64,000 nt of DNA. It comes from JAHEJX01 sp041605955. Lineage in GTDB: Bacteria; Actinomycetota; Acidimicrobiia; Spongiisociales; UBA5794. The notes under the pieces are model-generated. The model worked only from the letters and a program-made list of their open reading frames with translations. It was not told the DNA's origin and made no database searches. Shown one piece after another: positions 50,372 to 59,005 of this stretch. Where the stretch lies: the NCBI GenBank assembly GCA_041605955.1, contig JBFIXI010000011.1:18920-82919 (forward strand). The letters are read 5' to 3'. The first letter of the stretch is position 1, and each line of letters begins with the position of its first letter. The position numbers and the translations under genes were made by a program.

Positions 50372-52372
50372 TTGGCCGCCAGCCAATCCGCGAGCGGAGG
50401 AGGCGACAGCTACCCACACGTGTTCACTCCGCTGAGCCTCGGCAAGGTTGAGGTACACAACCGCATCTTTGTTCCGGCACATACCACTAACTACGGGCTC
50501 GACCACCTTCCGACGGCACGCCATCTGGCCTATCACGAGGCCCGAGCACGCGGCGGTGCGGGTCTGATCATCTTCGAATCGATCCGGGTGCACCGCACCA
50601 GCCTGGGCAAACCTCAGGGGATCGCCGGATACGACCGCCGGACTATCCAGCCGTTCCGCCAGATCGCAAATGCGGTGCATCGCCACGGCGCCGCGCTGTT
50701 CGGGCAACTCATCCATCTCGGCCGCCAGACCGACGGTGACGCTTTGCGGGTCCCGGCGTGGGGCCCGTCACCGATACCGTGGGACACCACTGCGCCGGTG
50801 CCCCACGCGATGGACCGTGAGGACATTGCAGCCCTCATCTCGGGATTTGTGGCTTCGGCGGAGAACATTCTCGAAGCCGGGCTCGATGGCTTCGAGGTTC
50901 ACGTCGGTCACGGACACCTGCTCCAGCAATTCCTCTCCCCCGCTTCGAATGAGAGAACCGACGACTACGGGGGCAGCGAGGCCAACCGGATGCGCCTCAC
51001 CATCGAGGTGCTGGCGGCGTTGCGCGCTGCCGTCGGGCCCGATACCTGCATGGGCATCCGGGTCAGCGGCGATGAGTTCTTGCCGGACGGCCTGACACTG
51101 GCCGACATGTCCCGCATAGTCCCCCGGCTGCTAGACGCGGTCCGGATCGACTTCGTAAACGTTTCCCATTCGGCATACCACGGCTCATACTCGCTTTCGA
51201 CCCAGATCGCCGATATGGCTTTCCCGGTCGAACCGTTCCGCCATATCGCCCGGACCATGAAGCAGTCGGTCCTCCAGAGCGGGCACAACACGCCGGTCAT
51301 GGCCGTGTGCAAGTTCCGCAGTATCACCGACGCGGAGGATATGCTCGCCGCTGGTTCCGCCGACATGGTTGGAATGGCTCGAGCCCATATCGCCGACCCC
51401 AACATCGTGGCGAAAGCGGCCGCCGGCCACGCTTCGAAAACGCGGCCCTGCATCGGGTGCAACCAGGGATGCGCCGGCTTCTTGGAGAAGGGGCTCCCGA
51501 TCACCTGCATGGTCAATCCGGGCGCAGGAAAGGAGACCGAATGGACCCCGGAACCATCCGACTCTCCGACGAGCGTTCGCAAGCGGGTGCTGGTGGTCGG
51601 TGGCGGACCCGGCGGTCTCGAGGCGGCCTGGGTGGCTGCGGCCCGGGGCCACGAAGTGACTCTGTGGGAGCGAGACGCCGCAGTCGGGGGCGCCTTGCGA
51701 GCGCTGCACCACATGCCGTTGCGCCACGACTTCCTGGCACTGCTCGACCATCAGGTCAGGTCGTGTGAGCGGTTCGGAGTAACCATCGAAACCGGCGTCG
51801 CGGCAGATGCGGAGCGAGTGGCCGACCACCACGCCGATGTGGTCGTCGTGGCCCTCGGGGCAGACCTCGCCCCCGTCGAATTCCCCGCTGGTGGAAGCGG
51901 AATCACTCTGCTGGCAGCGCTCGAATCGCCCGGTGACCTCGGAGCAACGGTCGCCTTCTACGATTTAACGGGAAGCTGGGGCGCCATATCCGTTGCGGAG
52001 CACCTGGCCCGCATCGGCAAGCACGTGACCATCTTCACGCCCGGACCGGTGGCGGGTTGGCGTGTGACGCAATACAGCAGAACCGCAATCGCCAAGAGGC
52101 TCCGCGAGCTCGGAGTGAAGATCGCCACCGCCCATCATGTGATCGGCTGGGACGACGAGGTTCTACAGGTGACCCCGCTCGACTCCGGAGTGACTGAGGT
52201 GCGCCACGGCTTCGATTCGGTAGTGGCAGCCGGCCATGGCGTGGCCCGGACCCGGCTCGCCGGCGAGCTTGCCGAGGCGGGAATCCAAGTCGTCTCGGTG
52301 GGCGACTGTCTCGCGCCCCGGACCGCATTAGAGGCCGTCTTTGAGGGCCACGAGGTTGCTCGTGAGATCTGA
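50372..52372 (+). CDS. Old-yellow-enzyme / 2,4-dienoyl-CoA reductase-like flavoprotein
   Basis: A 666-aa enzyme with the full FadH/trimethylamine-dehydrogenase architecture. Residues about 12-365 form an FMN-binding TIM barrel (VEVHNRIFVPAHTTNYGLDH, FGQLIHLGRQT, DGFEVHVGHGHLLQQFLSPA). A 4Fe-4S cluster motif follows (RPCIGCNQGCAGFLEKG, with the fourth Cys in ITCMVNP). The C-terminal FAD/NAD domains begin VLVVGGGPGGLEAAW. The active-site region reads HVGHGHLLQQF where classic enzymes have HGAHGYLLxxF, so this is a variant. TTG 50372 with AAGGAG upstream was chosen; a longer frame upstream is not protein-like. Confidence 0.92.
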   Translation: MAASQSASGGGDSYPHVFTPLSLGKVEVHNRIFVPAHTTNYGLDHLPTARHLAYHEARARGGAGLIIFESIRVHRTSLGKPQGIAGYDRRTIQPFRQIANAVHRHGAALFGQLIHLGRQTDGDALRVPAWGPSPIPWDTTAPVPHAMDREDIAALISGFVASAENILEAGLDGFEVHVGHGHLLQQFLSPASNERTDDYGGSEANRMRLTIEVLAALRAAVGPDTCMGIRVSGDEFLPDGLTLADMSRIVPRLLDAVRIDFVNVSHSAYHGSYSLSTQIADMAFPVEPFRHIARTMKQSVLQSGHNTPVMAVCKFRSITDAEDMLAAGSADMVGMARAHIADPNIVAKAAAGHASKTRPCIGCNQGCAGFLEKGLPITCMVNPGAGKETEWTPEPSDSPTSVRKRVLVVGGGPGGLEAAWVAAARGHEVTLWERDAAVGGALRALHHMPLRHDFLALLDHQVRSCERFGVTIETGVAADAERVADHHADVVVVALGADLAPVEFPAGGSGITLLAALESPGDLGATVAFYDLTGSWGAISVAEHLARIGKHVTIFTPGPVAGWRVTQYSRTAIAKRLRELGVKIATAHHVIGWDDEVLQVTPLDSGVTEVRHGFDSVVAAGHGVARTRLAGELAEAGIQVVSVGDCLAPRTALEAVFEGHEVAREI

Positions 52373-53353
52373 CGCGCCCCGCGTTGCAGTTACTGGTGCC
52401 GCCGGGTTCGTCGGTTTCAACGTGTTGGAGCAGTTGCTCACATTCGGCATCGATGCAGTTGCGATCGATGTCGCCGAGTTGCCGGCTACGGCAAGGGCTG
52501 ACTTCGCCGCCTCCCCGGTTCGCTCGACGAGGTTGTAGCCGACATCACCGATCCCGGCGCGATCGCTACGGCAATCGCCGGCGCCGACCTTGTGATGCAC
52601 GGCGCGGCGATCACGGCCGACGCAGATCGGGAACGGAGCGAGGCCCGCAGAGTGGTCGAAGTCAACGTCGTCGGAACCCAGACCGTCCTCGACGCCATCG
52701 TCGCCGCCGCAACAGTCCGCCGCGTCGTCTACGTCTCGTCCGGCGCGGTTTACGGCGATCGAGGGTTCGGCGCGACCCCCGTCGACGAAACGACGCCCCC
52801 AGGCCCGATCTCGCTATACGCCATCACCAAATTGGCCGGTGAGCAGTTGGTCCGCCGCCACGCGATGCTCCATGAGACTGAAGCCGTGATCGCCCGACTG
52901 TCGGCGGTGTTCGGACCATGGGAGCAAGACACAGGGGTCCGTGACTCGATCAGCCCCATGTATTTACTCGCCCGAGCCAAACAGACCGGTGCTGGCGTCG
53001 TCAGCAGCCCATATGCGCTGCGCAACTGGCTCTACTCTCGCGACGCCGCCGCGGCGCTGTGCGGTCTGGCGATGGCACCGCGGTTGGCGCACGACCTGTA
53101 CAACGTCAGTCCGACCGAGTGGATCGAACCGATGCAATGGGCCCGCTACCTGCGCAACGAGCTGGCCACGGACAACATGGATCAGGATGCTCCCGTCGTC
53201 GAGCTATCGGGGGAGATGCGCCAATCGCACCACCGGGCACCCGTTTCCAATGACCGCATCTGCAGTGCGCTTGCTGACTGGCCACCATTCGGGCCGGACG
53301 ACGCTTTTCGCGGCTACGCCCTTTGGCTCCAAGCTCACGATCGCGTTCACTAG
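52362..53353 (+). pseudogene. NAD-dependent epimerase/dehydratase, frameshifted
   Basis: From GTG 52362 the frame gives the dinucleotide loop VAVTGAAGFVGFNVLEQLL and continues to about residue 55, then hits TAG at 52536-52538. The protein continues in another frame as SLDEVVADITDPGAIATAIA, LVMHGAAITADADRERSEAR, then VVYVSSGAVYGDRGFG and the catalytic YAITKLAGEQLV to 53353. Adding one G in CCCCGG near 52520 restores PGSLDEVV and a continuous 330-residue short-chain epimerase. It is either a recent pseudogene or a homopolymer sequencing error. It overlaps the OYE gene by 11 bp. Confidence 0.85.
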
Positions 53354-53484
53354 TCGCCCAACGGCACGGCGAGATGCATGCTGCGGCTTGATCTTCGCCA
53401 TCCCCAGGTCGACTCAAGCCAGCGCCGTCGCCTCCTGGGAGCCTCATCGTCGCTCCTGGCGCGTTCCTGGCTGGTGATGCCGCC

Positions 53485-53811
53485 TCAGACACAGTCAACG
53501 GCGACGTTGAGCGCCGTGCAGACTTGCCGCATCCGTTCAGCGCTCAGTCGGCCCAGCCGCTGGGTGAGAGTTGCCACCGATACGCTCTCGATCGAGTCGA
53601 GATTCACCGCCGACGCCCTGGGGATGGGATCCTCGGAGGGCTCGAGGGTGACTTCGCTCGGTAACCCGCGAATGGTGGTGGTACATGGGGCAACGACGGC
53701 ACGCCGCAGTTTCGGAATGGCGACATCCCGGGACAACACGACAACGGGCCGGCGGGAGACTTCGGGTAACTCACACCACCACACCTCACCTCGAGCGGGC
53801 AGATCGGTCAC
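53485..53811 (-). CDS. MazF/PemK-type toxin (pair 1)
   Basis: A 108-aa toxin of the MazF/PemK endoribonuclease family: RGEVWWCELPEVSRRPVVVL, SRDVAIPKLRRAVVAPCTTT and SAVNLDSIESVSVATLTQRL. The conserved RGEVWW...RPVVVLSRD start and the Asn-x-Asp loop are visible. The ATG overlaps the antitoxin stop by 4 bp. Confidence 0.92.
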   Translation of the reverse strand: MTDLPARGEVWWCELPEVSRRPVVVLSRDVAIPKLRRAVVAPCTTTIRGLPSEVTLEPSEDPIPRASAVNLDSIESVSVATLTQRLGRLSAERMRQVCTALNVAVDCV

Positions 53812-54044
53812 GACCGGCTAGCGGCCTCGCGGAACGAGGCGAGGTCACCCCACTCGTCGGGCTCGTCGACTGGGTGGGCGTCGTATGCTTCGTAGGCGGC
53901 GTCTATCTGGGCGGCGCGATGCCGAGATAGAAGTGCCGCCAGCGCCTCATCGAGCAGGGCGGCATCGTTGCGCCAGGATCTCAATCGCCGAGCTTCCTCG
54001 AGGAGTGATTCGTCCACCGTGGTGCTGACTCTGACTCTTGCCAT
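53808..54044 (-). CDS. Ribbon-helix-helix antitoxin (pair 1)
   Basis: A 78-aa antitoxin: MARVRVSTTVDESLLEEARR is a ribbon-helix-helix DNA-binding start, and the acidic C-terminus (HPVDEPDEWGDLASF) should bind the toxin. It is coupled by ATGA to the toxin. Three 11-bp direct repeats lie immediately upstream of its ATG. Confidence 0.88.
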   Translation of the reverse strand: MARVRVSTTVDESLLEEARRLRSWRNDAALLDEALAALLSRHRAAQIDAAYEAYDAHPVDEPDEWGDLASFREAASRS

Positions 54045-54077
54045 GCCACAAATATGCTACAAACGCGCTACAAATGC
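54045..54077. promoter_or_regulatory. Three 11-bp direct repeats: operator of TA pair 1
   Basis: On the plus strand GCCACAAATAT (54045), GCTACAAACGC (54056) and GCTACAAATGC (54067) follow one another without gaps, directly abutting the antitoxin start codon. The helical-turn phasing (11 bp) suits successive ribbon-helix-helix dimers on one DNA face. Confidence 0.7.
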
Positions 54078-54167
54078 AACTCGGTCGATATGTGGCCGCA
54101 CGCCGACGTGCCGGTTTGGGCGGCTTCGGCGGCCGGGGCGTTACTGCAACAGAGCGGTTGATTTGGG

Positions 54168-54197
54168 TGTCATACACGGTATCATTGCTGTATGACA
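54168..54197. promoter_or_regulatory. Inverted-repeat operator of TA pair 2
   Basis: TGTCATAC (54168-54175) and GTATGACA (54190-54197) are perfect 8-bp inverted arms separated by 14 bp. The right arm overlaps the antitoxin ATG at 54192, so binding would block expression. Confidence 0.65.
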
Positions 54198-54443
54198 ATG
54201 CTCAGTTTCCGCGTCGACGACGACGAAGCCGCCGACGCCCAGCGGTGGGCGGAACGGCTCGGCGTCGACCGTTCGGAACTCCTGCGCGAAGCGCTCCATC
54301 GTCATCTCGTTCGCCTCCGCGCCGAGGATGACGTCGAGGCGTGGACCAACCTGCCGCTCACCGCAGACGAGGCTGCGTTCACCGAGATCGCCGATTGGGG
54401 CCCGGCCGAGGACTGGTCGGATTGGGCCGATGCAGCGGGGTGA
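54192..54443 (+). CDS. Ribbon-helix-helix antitoxin (pair 2)
   Basis: An 83-aa antitoxin: MTMLSFRVDDDEAADAQRWA, GVDRSELLREALHRHLVRL is the RHH DNA-binding part and the tail (IADWGPAEDWSDWADA) is acidic and Trp-rich. Toxin and antitoxin genes overlap by 14 bp. The start codon is inside the right arm of an inverted repeat. Confidence 0.88.
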   Translation: MTMLSFRVDDDEAADAQRWAERLGVDRSELLREALHRHLVRLRAEDDVEAWTNLPLTADEAAFTEIADWGPAEDWSDWADAAG

Positions 54444-54738
54444 GATCTGGTTCGCGGCGACTCCCGGTGGCGACCGTCCCGTCCTGATTCTCACGCGGGA
54501 TCCGGTTGCCGACCGGATCGGCTCGGTGGTGGTTGCGGCGCTGACCCGCGTGACCCGCGGACTCGTATCAGAGCTCGAACTGACTCCCGACGTCGATGGT
54601 GTACCGACAGCGTGCGCTGCCAACTTCGACAACCTGCATACTCTGCCGAAGGACTCGTTCCGGCGGCGGGTCACCCAACTCGGACCCGCCCGCATGGCAG
54701 AAGCCTGCCGGACCCTCCGGGATGCAACGACCTGCTGA
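54430..54738 (+). CDS. MazF/PemK-type toxin (pair 2)
   Basis: A 102-aa MazF-family toxin: MQRGEIWFAATPGGDRPVLI, LTRDPVADRIGSVVVAALTR, ACAANFDNLHTLPKDSFRRR. ATG 54430 was chosen inside the antitoxin 3' end because the family starts with RGEIW. Predicted sequence-specific endoribonuclease. Confidence 0.92.
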   Translation: MQRGEIWFAATPGGDRPVLILTRDPVADRIGSVVVAALTRVTRGLVSELELTPDVDGVPTACAANFDNLHTLPKDSFRRRVTQLGPARMAEACRTLRDATTC

Positions 54739-54760
54739 CACGTCGAACGACACCCGAGCG

Positions 54761-54827
54761 CATCAGTGCCGCTCGGCGTGGCCTGACGTTGTGAGCGTTC
54801 TCGTCCGGTATAGGGTGATCGGCGCTA
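54761..54827 (+). repeat. Dispersed intergenic repeat, copy 1
   Basis: A 67-bp stretch beginning CATCAGTGCCGCTCGGCG and ending CGTTCTCGTCC...GGTGATCGGCG. It aligns without gaps to the copy at 60334-60400 at many positions and shares the flanking ACCCGAGCGCAT with sequence near 59620. See copies at 56795, 58862 and 60334. Confidence 0.55.
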
Positions 54828-54894
54828 GCGAGGGGGGCACGGCGTAACCGTCGAGGCTCACGAATGGGGTGGTGCTGCTGCTTCGGCGAGTCGC

Positions 54895-55776
54895 CTAGGC
54901 GTTGAGTTCCGCAATCTCGGGGCCGCACCCGGCCTCGTCGGGCAACAGAATCCGAGTGACCAGCCAGTACTTCTGGCCATCCGCCTCGAAGTAGCTCTCG
55001 CGGGGTAAGTCCCTCAGGGCGTCGATAGCGGTGTCGACCGCAGAGCCACTCAGAACAACACAGTGCCGGTCACTTCCAGGAGCGAGGCCGAAACCACTTG
55101 GCGTTATCGGAAATGGCCATTGCTGTAGGGCCGGCCAATCGAGGACGGGCTCCAACCAGAAGACCTGAACCCGCTCTGGCACGTAGTCATCGCCGTCGGC
55201 GTCGAGCCCGAGTCGGTAGAGCATCGAGGTGAGCTCACCCAGAGCGTGTGTTTGCGGCGACGGCCAGTCTCCATCCGCGCTCGGCGGGCCACCAGCCCGA
55301 TCTCTCGGTAGCCCGTACGCCTCATAGACATGTTCGACTCCGTCAGCATCGGTGAACGTCGCAACGATTGTGCCTACGTCGAACACGCTTCCATACAGCG
55401 AGTCGTCGGTCACTTTTTCGATTAGCGACGGCAACCCAATCTGGTTTACCAGCTCATCGATTGCCTCTCGCCGCTGCTCGTCCAGTTCGAAGCGCTCGAC
55501 CGGTTCGATCATCGGGTCCGCTCCGACCAAGTCACCAGGCACCAACAACGACCCATCGGCGTAGAGCCCGAAGAGGGGTAGTCGACCCGCCTTGAAACCC
55601 GTCAGGATCGGTCCCCCCAGATCCGTCACCAACAGCACCAGATCAGAGGGGTCGCGGTTCGAATCGAATATCGAGGGGGGCGTCGTCGTCTCGATCGCCT
55701 CCGGCGGAGTCGGGCTGCACGCCGCGGCCGCCAGGGAAAGAGCCCCGAGCAAGAGAGTCGCCCGAATCGGAATCAC
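54895..55776 (-). CDS. Lipoprotein of unknown function
   Basis: A 293-aa protein with signal peptide and lipobox (LSLAAAACSP), then a beta-rich body (PSDLVLLVTDLGGPILTGFK, LPLFGLYADGSLLVPGD) and further alternating segments; two late cysteines (DRHCVVLSG, DEAGCGPEI). GTG 55776 was chosen because it begins the signal peptide. I know this type only as an uncharacterised actinobacterial lipoprotein. Confidence 0.75.
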   Translation of the reverse strand: MIPIRATLLLGALSLAAAACSPTPPEAIETTTPPSIFDSNRDPSDLVLLVTDLGGPILTGFKAGRLPLFGLYADGSLLVPGDLVGADPMIEPVERFELDEQRREAIDELVNQIGLPSLIEKVTDDSLYGSVFDVGTIVATFTDADGVEHVYEAYGLPRDRAGGPPSADGDWPSPQTHALGELTSMLYRLGLDADGDDYVPERVQVFWLEPVLDWPALQQWPFPITPSGFGLAPGSDRHCVVLSGSAVDTAIDALRDLPRESYFEADGQKYWLVTRILLPDEAGCGPEIAELNA

Positions 55777-55924
55777 CCACCAATTGTACGAGCGACCCTT
55801 GATTGTCCCGCGGTTGCTCTCTCGTCGCCCCTCGACCCAACCGAACCCGACCTGTGGTCGCGCCAACGATCATGCGCACATCACTCGACCGCCGGAACGA
55901 TCTCACGCACCCAGCACCGCTCGG

Positions 55925-55934
55925 TATCCGGCAG
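55925..55934 (+). repeat. TATCCGGCAG motif, recurrent in gene-free DNA
   Basis: Exact TATCCGGCAG occurs at 55925, 59566 and 63755, with near-copies at 57703 (GATCCGGCAG) and around 56698, each in non-coding spacers. It appears to be part of the same family of diverged intergenic elements as the longer repeats. Confidence 0.4.
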
Positions 55935-56025
55935 TTCTGGACCGCTCGCCGCGGTGCCGATCCCGGATGCTTGCAGAAATGCTGGTTCGTGTACCCGATT
56001 TCGCGATCGGTGGCGGTGGACAGCG

Positions 56026-56337
56026 TCAGCAGTCGGCCATAGCTGCGAGCGTTCGGCAGATCTTCTGGCGCGGGAACGGTAACGAGCCGATTCGCGAGGT
56101 CAGGAAGGTCTTGCGGATGGGCTGGAGGTTGTCGAAGGATGCTGCGCAGGGTGTGTCGACACCGTCGTCTTGGTCGAGGTGGATCTCCGTCGGGATGTCA
56201 CGAATGGTTCGGGTAATGGGCGCAATCAGGATCCAGTTGAGCACCGGGATCGCTTCGGAGCGGGTCACTACCAGCACGGGTCGCCGCTTGTCTTCGGCTT
56301 CGGCCCACCAGATGTCGCCTTGGCGGAGTGTCACCAT
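56026..56337 (-). CDS. MazF/PemK-type toxin (pair 3)
   Basis: A 103-aa MazF-family toxin: VTLRQGDIWWAEAEDKRRPV, LVVTRSEAIPVLNWILIAPI, CAASFDNLQPIRKTFLTSRI. ATG 56337 overlaps the 3' end of the antitoxin gene by 7 bp. Orientation is opposite to pair 2. Its sequence is no closer to the other two toxins than expected for the family at large, as far as can be judged by eye. Confidence 0.92.
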   Translation of the reverse strand: MVTLRQGDIWWAEAEDKRRPVLVVTRSEAIPVLNWILIAPITRTIRDIPTEIHLDQDDGVDTPCAASFDNLQPIRKTFLTSRIGSLPFPRQKICRTLAAMADC

Positions 56338-56579
56338 GGTTCGTCGGCGATCATCAGTACCGTCGCTTGGTCTGCCCACGCGACCTCGTCATCGGTCTGG
56401 GGATGATGCGTGTAGCCGGCGATGATCGCTTCTGCGGTGCGGCGGCGTCGGGTTTGCTCGATGAGCGCCTGGAGGCCCTTGCGGACGGCATCCGAGCGAG
56501 ATTCCACGACTCCCTCGGCGATGAGCTGGTCGATGCTCCTGGCCAGGTCGTTGTCGATACGGGCGACGAGCTGTGTCAT
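56331..56579 (-). CDS. Ribbon-helix-helix antitoxin (pair 3)
   Basis: An 82-aa antitoxin: MTQLVARIDNDLARSIDQLI, ESRSDAVRKGLQALIEQTRR (RHH DNA binding), and an acidic tail (HHPQTDDEVAWADQA). ATG 56579 is the last in-frame Met before the conserved RHH and lies 15 bp from a palindrome. Confidence 0.87.
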   Translation of the reverse strand: MTQLVARIDNDLARSIDQLIAEGVVESRSDAVRKGLQALIEQTRRRRTAEAIIAGYTHHPQTDDEVAWADQATVLMIADEPW

Positions 56580-56593
56580 ACGATCAGCATAAC

Positions 56594-56605
56594 GCATTGC
56601 AATGC
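56594..56605. promoter_or_regulatory. Palindromic operator of TA pair 3
   Basis: GCATTGCAATGC is a perfect 12-bp palindrome 14 bp upstream of the antitoxin start, flanked by AT-rich DNA (CATAAC...), the usual position for an antitoxin-bound site. Confidence 0.6.
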
Positions 56606-56794
56606 AATCGGGAAGGGGTCCGCTCCCATCCTCCGACCGCCGCCCGCACAGATCACCCAACGCCACGAGCGATATCGAGCGCCTACCCCCGCGCGCTATT
56701 CGGCATTTCGTCGCACCTCGCTGGTCACACAACGTGGCGGGAGCCGAACGCCCACACTCAGTGACGACTCAGCGAGGGGCCGGCGCCCCTCGAG

Positions 56795-56855
56795 GTGCCG
56801 GTCGGCGCTCTTCAGGATGTGGGCGTTCTGGTCCCAGAATTGGTGATCGGCGTGG
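56795..56855 (+). repeat. Dispersed intergenic repeat, copy 2
   Basis: Begins GTGCCGGTCGGCG and ends in 32 bases (56824-56855) that differ from 60369-60400 at a single position; the core CGTTCTGGTCCCAGAA contains the inverted repeat TTCTGG/CCAGAA. It lies between TA pair 3 and an SRPBCC gene. Confidence 0.75.
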
Positions 56856-56925
56856 CGGCTACGGGCGATGATCGCTCGTGGAACACCGATACACTCGGTT
56901 ACCCGCAACAATGAGGGCACGCACG

Positions 56926-57363
56926 ATGGCGAAGATCCGCCGCAGCACGACGATCCAGGCGACGCCCGAGGCGATCTGGGAGTACCTTGCCGAGCCGACG
57001 CACTGGCCGGAGTGGGACCCGGACATGGCCGAGGTCGACGCTGACGGCCCAGGGTTCGAGGACGGGCAGGTTTGGACGGTCCGCCTGGATCAGCCGATCA
57101 CGGCCAGCCTGACGTTCGCCAACGTCGAGACGCATCGCCGGCTGGACTGGAACGTCCGCGCCTTCGCCGGGCTGCTTCGGTCGGAGGCCACGTTCCGCCT
57201 GGAACCCCTGGACGACGGCCGCACCACGTTCCAATACGAGTTCGAGATGGGTGGCGTGCTCGGCTCGCTGATCCAGCGAATGCGTAGCTCGATCGTGGAA
57301 CGAGGAGTGGACGGGGGTCTCAGCAACATCGCAGCAGCCACCGCGACGGGCTCGGCGAACTAG
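56926..57363 (+). CDS. SRPBCC family protein
   Basis: A 145-aa START-like protein: RRSTTIQATPEAIWEYLAEP, THWPEWDPDMAEVDADGPGF, then LTFANVETHRRLDWNVRAFA and a C-terminal helix (LIQRMRSSIVERGVDGGLSN). The family binds small hydrophobic ligands. ATG 56926 precedes the conserved start; ATG 56911 is an alternative. No partner gene is coupled. Confidence 0.87.
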   Translation: MAKIRRSTTIQATPEAIWEYLAEPTHWPEWDPDMAEVDADGPGFEDGQVWTVRLDQPITASLTFANVETHRRLDWNVRAFAGLLRSEATFRLEPLDDGRTTFQYEFEMGGVLGSLIQRMRSSIVERGVDGGLSNIAAATATGSAN

Positions 57364-57911
57364 CCGACCGAGCCCGTGGGTTCGCCACGCAACGTCGCTG
57401 CTCGGACTGGCATTGCTCCGGCGAGACGTGCAACGCCCCCCATCTCGCGGATCCGGTCCCGACCGGCACTCCGACGAGGCTGCCGTCTCGGTCCACGACC
57501 CGTCGTCGTTGCGCACCCTGGGATGTCCGAGCAGCTTGTCAAACGACAGAGCGCGGCCGTTGCCGAAACGGACGCTGCCTGGCTCGTCCAACCGACCAGA
57601 TTCGACATCGGGATGCGCGTGGATGCCCGGCCCTCTGGATAGAAGAGATCCGCCCAGATCGCTCACCGTCCCGGGCGATAGCGCACACCCACCCGCGTCC
57701 GGGATCCGGCAGATCGTGCGCGGCCCAAGTACTACGTTGCCACGGTCCGTGGTCACCGCGCCGGCCAGGCCGGTAGCGCTGGAGGTCCCGATATGGGCGG
57801 GTGACGAGTCACCGGCCCGCCACCTGTGGAGTTGGGGGGGGATGGCATAGATCCAACCAGCAACACGAGATGGGTTGGCTAATGGTGAACAGGCCGCGGA
57901 GCGGCATCAGG
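57364..57911. other. Gene-free stretch
   Basis: About 550 bp between convergently arranged SRPBCC and cyclase genes. It holds a diverged repeat element (GATCCGGCAG at 57703; CCCGATATGGGCGGG at 57788, also found near 59636) but no convincing coding frame. Open frames here lack protein-like composition. Confidence 0.5.
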
Positions 57912-58709
57912 TCAGTTGCGCCCGAGCAGCTCGTAGATCGACACGGGTTCCGAGAAACCCTTCAATGGCCTCGTGGTTCTGTCGGAGAATGCGAAGCCGA
58001 GGTCGACGCCGAGATCTCGTACGAGGTCCGAGACGTGGATCTGTTGACGTCCGGCCGTCGAGCAGATCCGACTGGCCATGGTCACCGCCGCACCGAAGAT
58101 GTCGTCGGCCCTGTCGACCGGCTCGCCAGCTGCCATGCCGATGCGCACATCGAGCGTTGGCTTCTCGAGAAACCGCTCGCGGACGTCGAGGGACCACGCA
58201 AGGGCATGTCCCGCCTCCTCGAAAGCAACCATGAAGCCGTCCCCGGTGTGCTTGACCTCGCGGCCCTTCCACTTGACCAGTGTCTGCCGGACCAGCAGAT
58301 CGTGCTCCGTGAGCAGCACCATGTATTCGGCTTGACCCAACTGATCGAGGAGCTCAGTCGATCCAACGATGTCTGTGAAGCAGACGGTTCGAAAGGCGCT
58401 GGTTACCTCGCTGGCATCGGCAGGATCGTGGATGGTGCCGAGGAACCGCACGACATCGGGCTCTGACACCTCGATGATCTCGCCGGGGAGGTCCCCGTGC
58501 GAGGCCCGGTGAGCCTCTGTCATCGCCTCTTCGTCCGGTGCTCGGGCGAAGCAGATGACCACATCCCGAACCGGATCATGCCAGTACGAGAAGAACTCGA
58601 CGCCGAACCGAGGGGCAATCTCGAGATCGGCCACGTGGTTGTGAGCCGTCTCTTCGCGCGTCGTGCCAGGAGGCACGTCATGTCGGTCCATGTAGAGCGG
58701 TACGACCAA
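57912..58709 (-). CDS. DUF4242-class III nucleotide cyclase fusion
   Basis: A 265-aa protein. Residues 1-85 match the DUF4242 small domain (PLYMDRHDVPPGTTREETAH, then GVEFFSYWHDPVRDVVICF). Residues about 105-265 are a class III cyclase with metal-binding CFTDIVGSTELLDQL, KHTGDGFMVAFEEA and RIGMAAGEPVDRADDIFGAA. The fusion of DUF4242 to a cyclase occurs in some actinobacteria and suggests that the small domain senses a ligand. GTG/ATG start at 58709 begins the DUF4242 strand. Confidence 0.9.
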   Translation of the reverse strand: MVVPLYMDRHDVPPGTTREETAHNHVADLEIAPRFGVEFFSYWHDPVRDVVICFARAPDEEAMTEAHRASHGDLPGEIIEVSEPDVVRFLGTIHDPADASEVTSAFRTVCFTDIVGSTELLDQLGQAEYMVLLTEHDLLVRQTLVKWKGREVKHTGDGFMVAFEEAGHALAWSLDVRERFLEKPTLDVRIGMAAGEPVDRADDIFGAAVTMASRICSTAGRQQIHVSDLVRDLGVDLGFAFSDRTTRPLKGFSEPVSIYELLGRN

Positions 58710-58861
58710 CCTCCCTGTAGACCGATCACCCTACCGGGCGATCGCATACGGCGACCCGCATGCGCGTCTTCCAGCAACACCCAGTCACCCTCCCGCCGTC
58801 GGGCCAGCGGAACACCCCAAGGCCGCTCAGATGTGAGGATCCCGCGCACTCGGCGCGATGC

Positions 58862-58895
58862 GTGTTCTTGCGCCGTATTTGGTGATCGGCTCGGC
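58862..58895 (+). repeat. Dispersed intergenic repeat, copy 3 (diverged)
   Basis: GTGTTCTTGCGCCGTATTTG followed by GTGATCGGCTCGG aligns to the 3' half of copies 2 and 4 with several mismatches. It lies upstream of the SRPBCC gene at 59006. Confidence 0.45.
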
Positions 58896-59005
58896 TCCCG
58901 AGCTTGCTCTCGGCAACGGAAGGTCACGCCGCGCACTATCTGTCGCCTACGCACCACCGCTTAGACGGTGTGTAGGTTTCGGGCCCCTGCGAGAGGGGGT
59001 CCGCG

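Noticed and set aside
53485..56605. Phage-defence island considered for the TA-rich region
   Set aside because: Only MazEF-type pairs are present; no restriction, CBASS, Thoeris, BREX or similar effector genes. The nearby cyclase is fused to DUF4242 and is not a CD-NTase.
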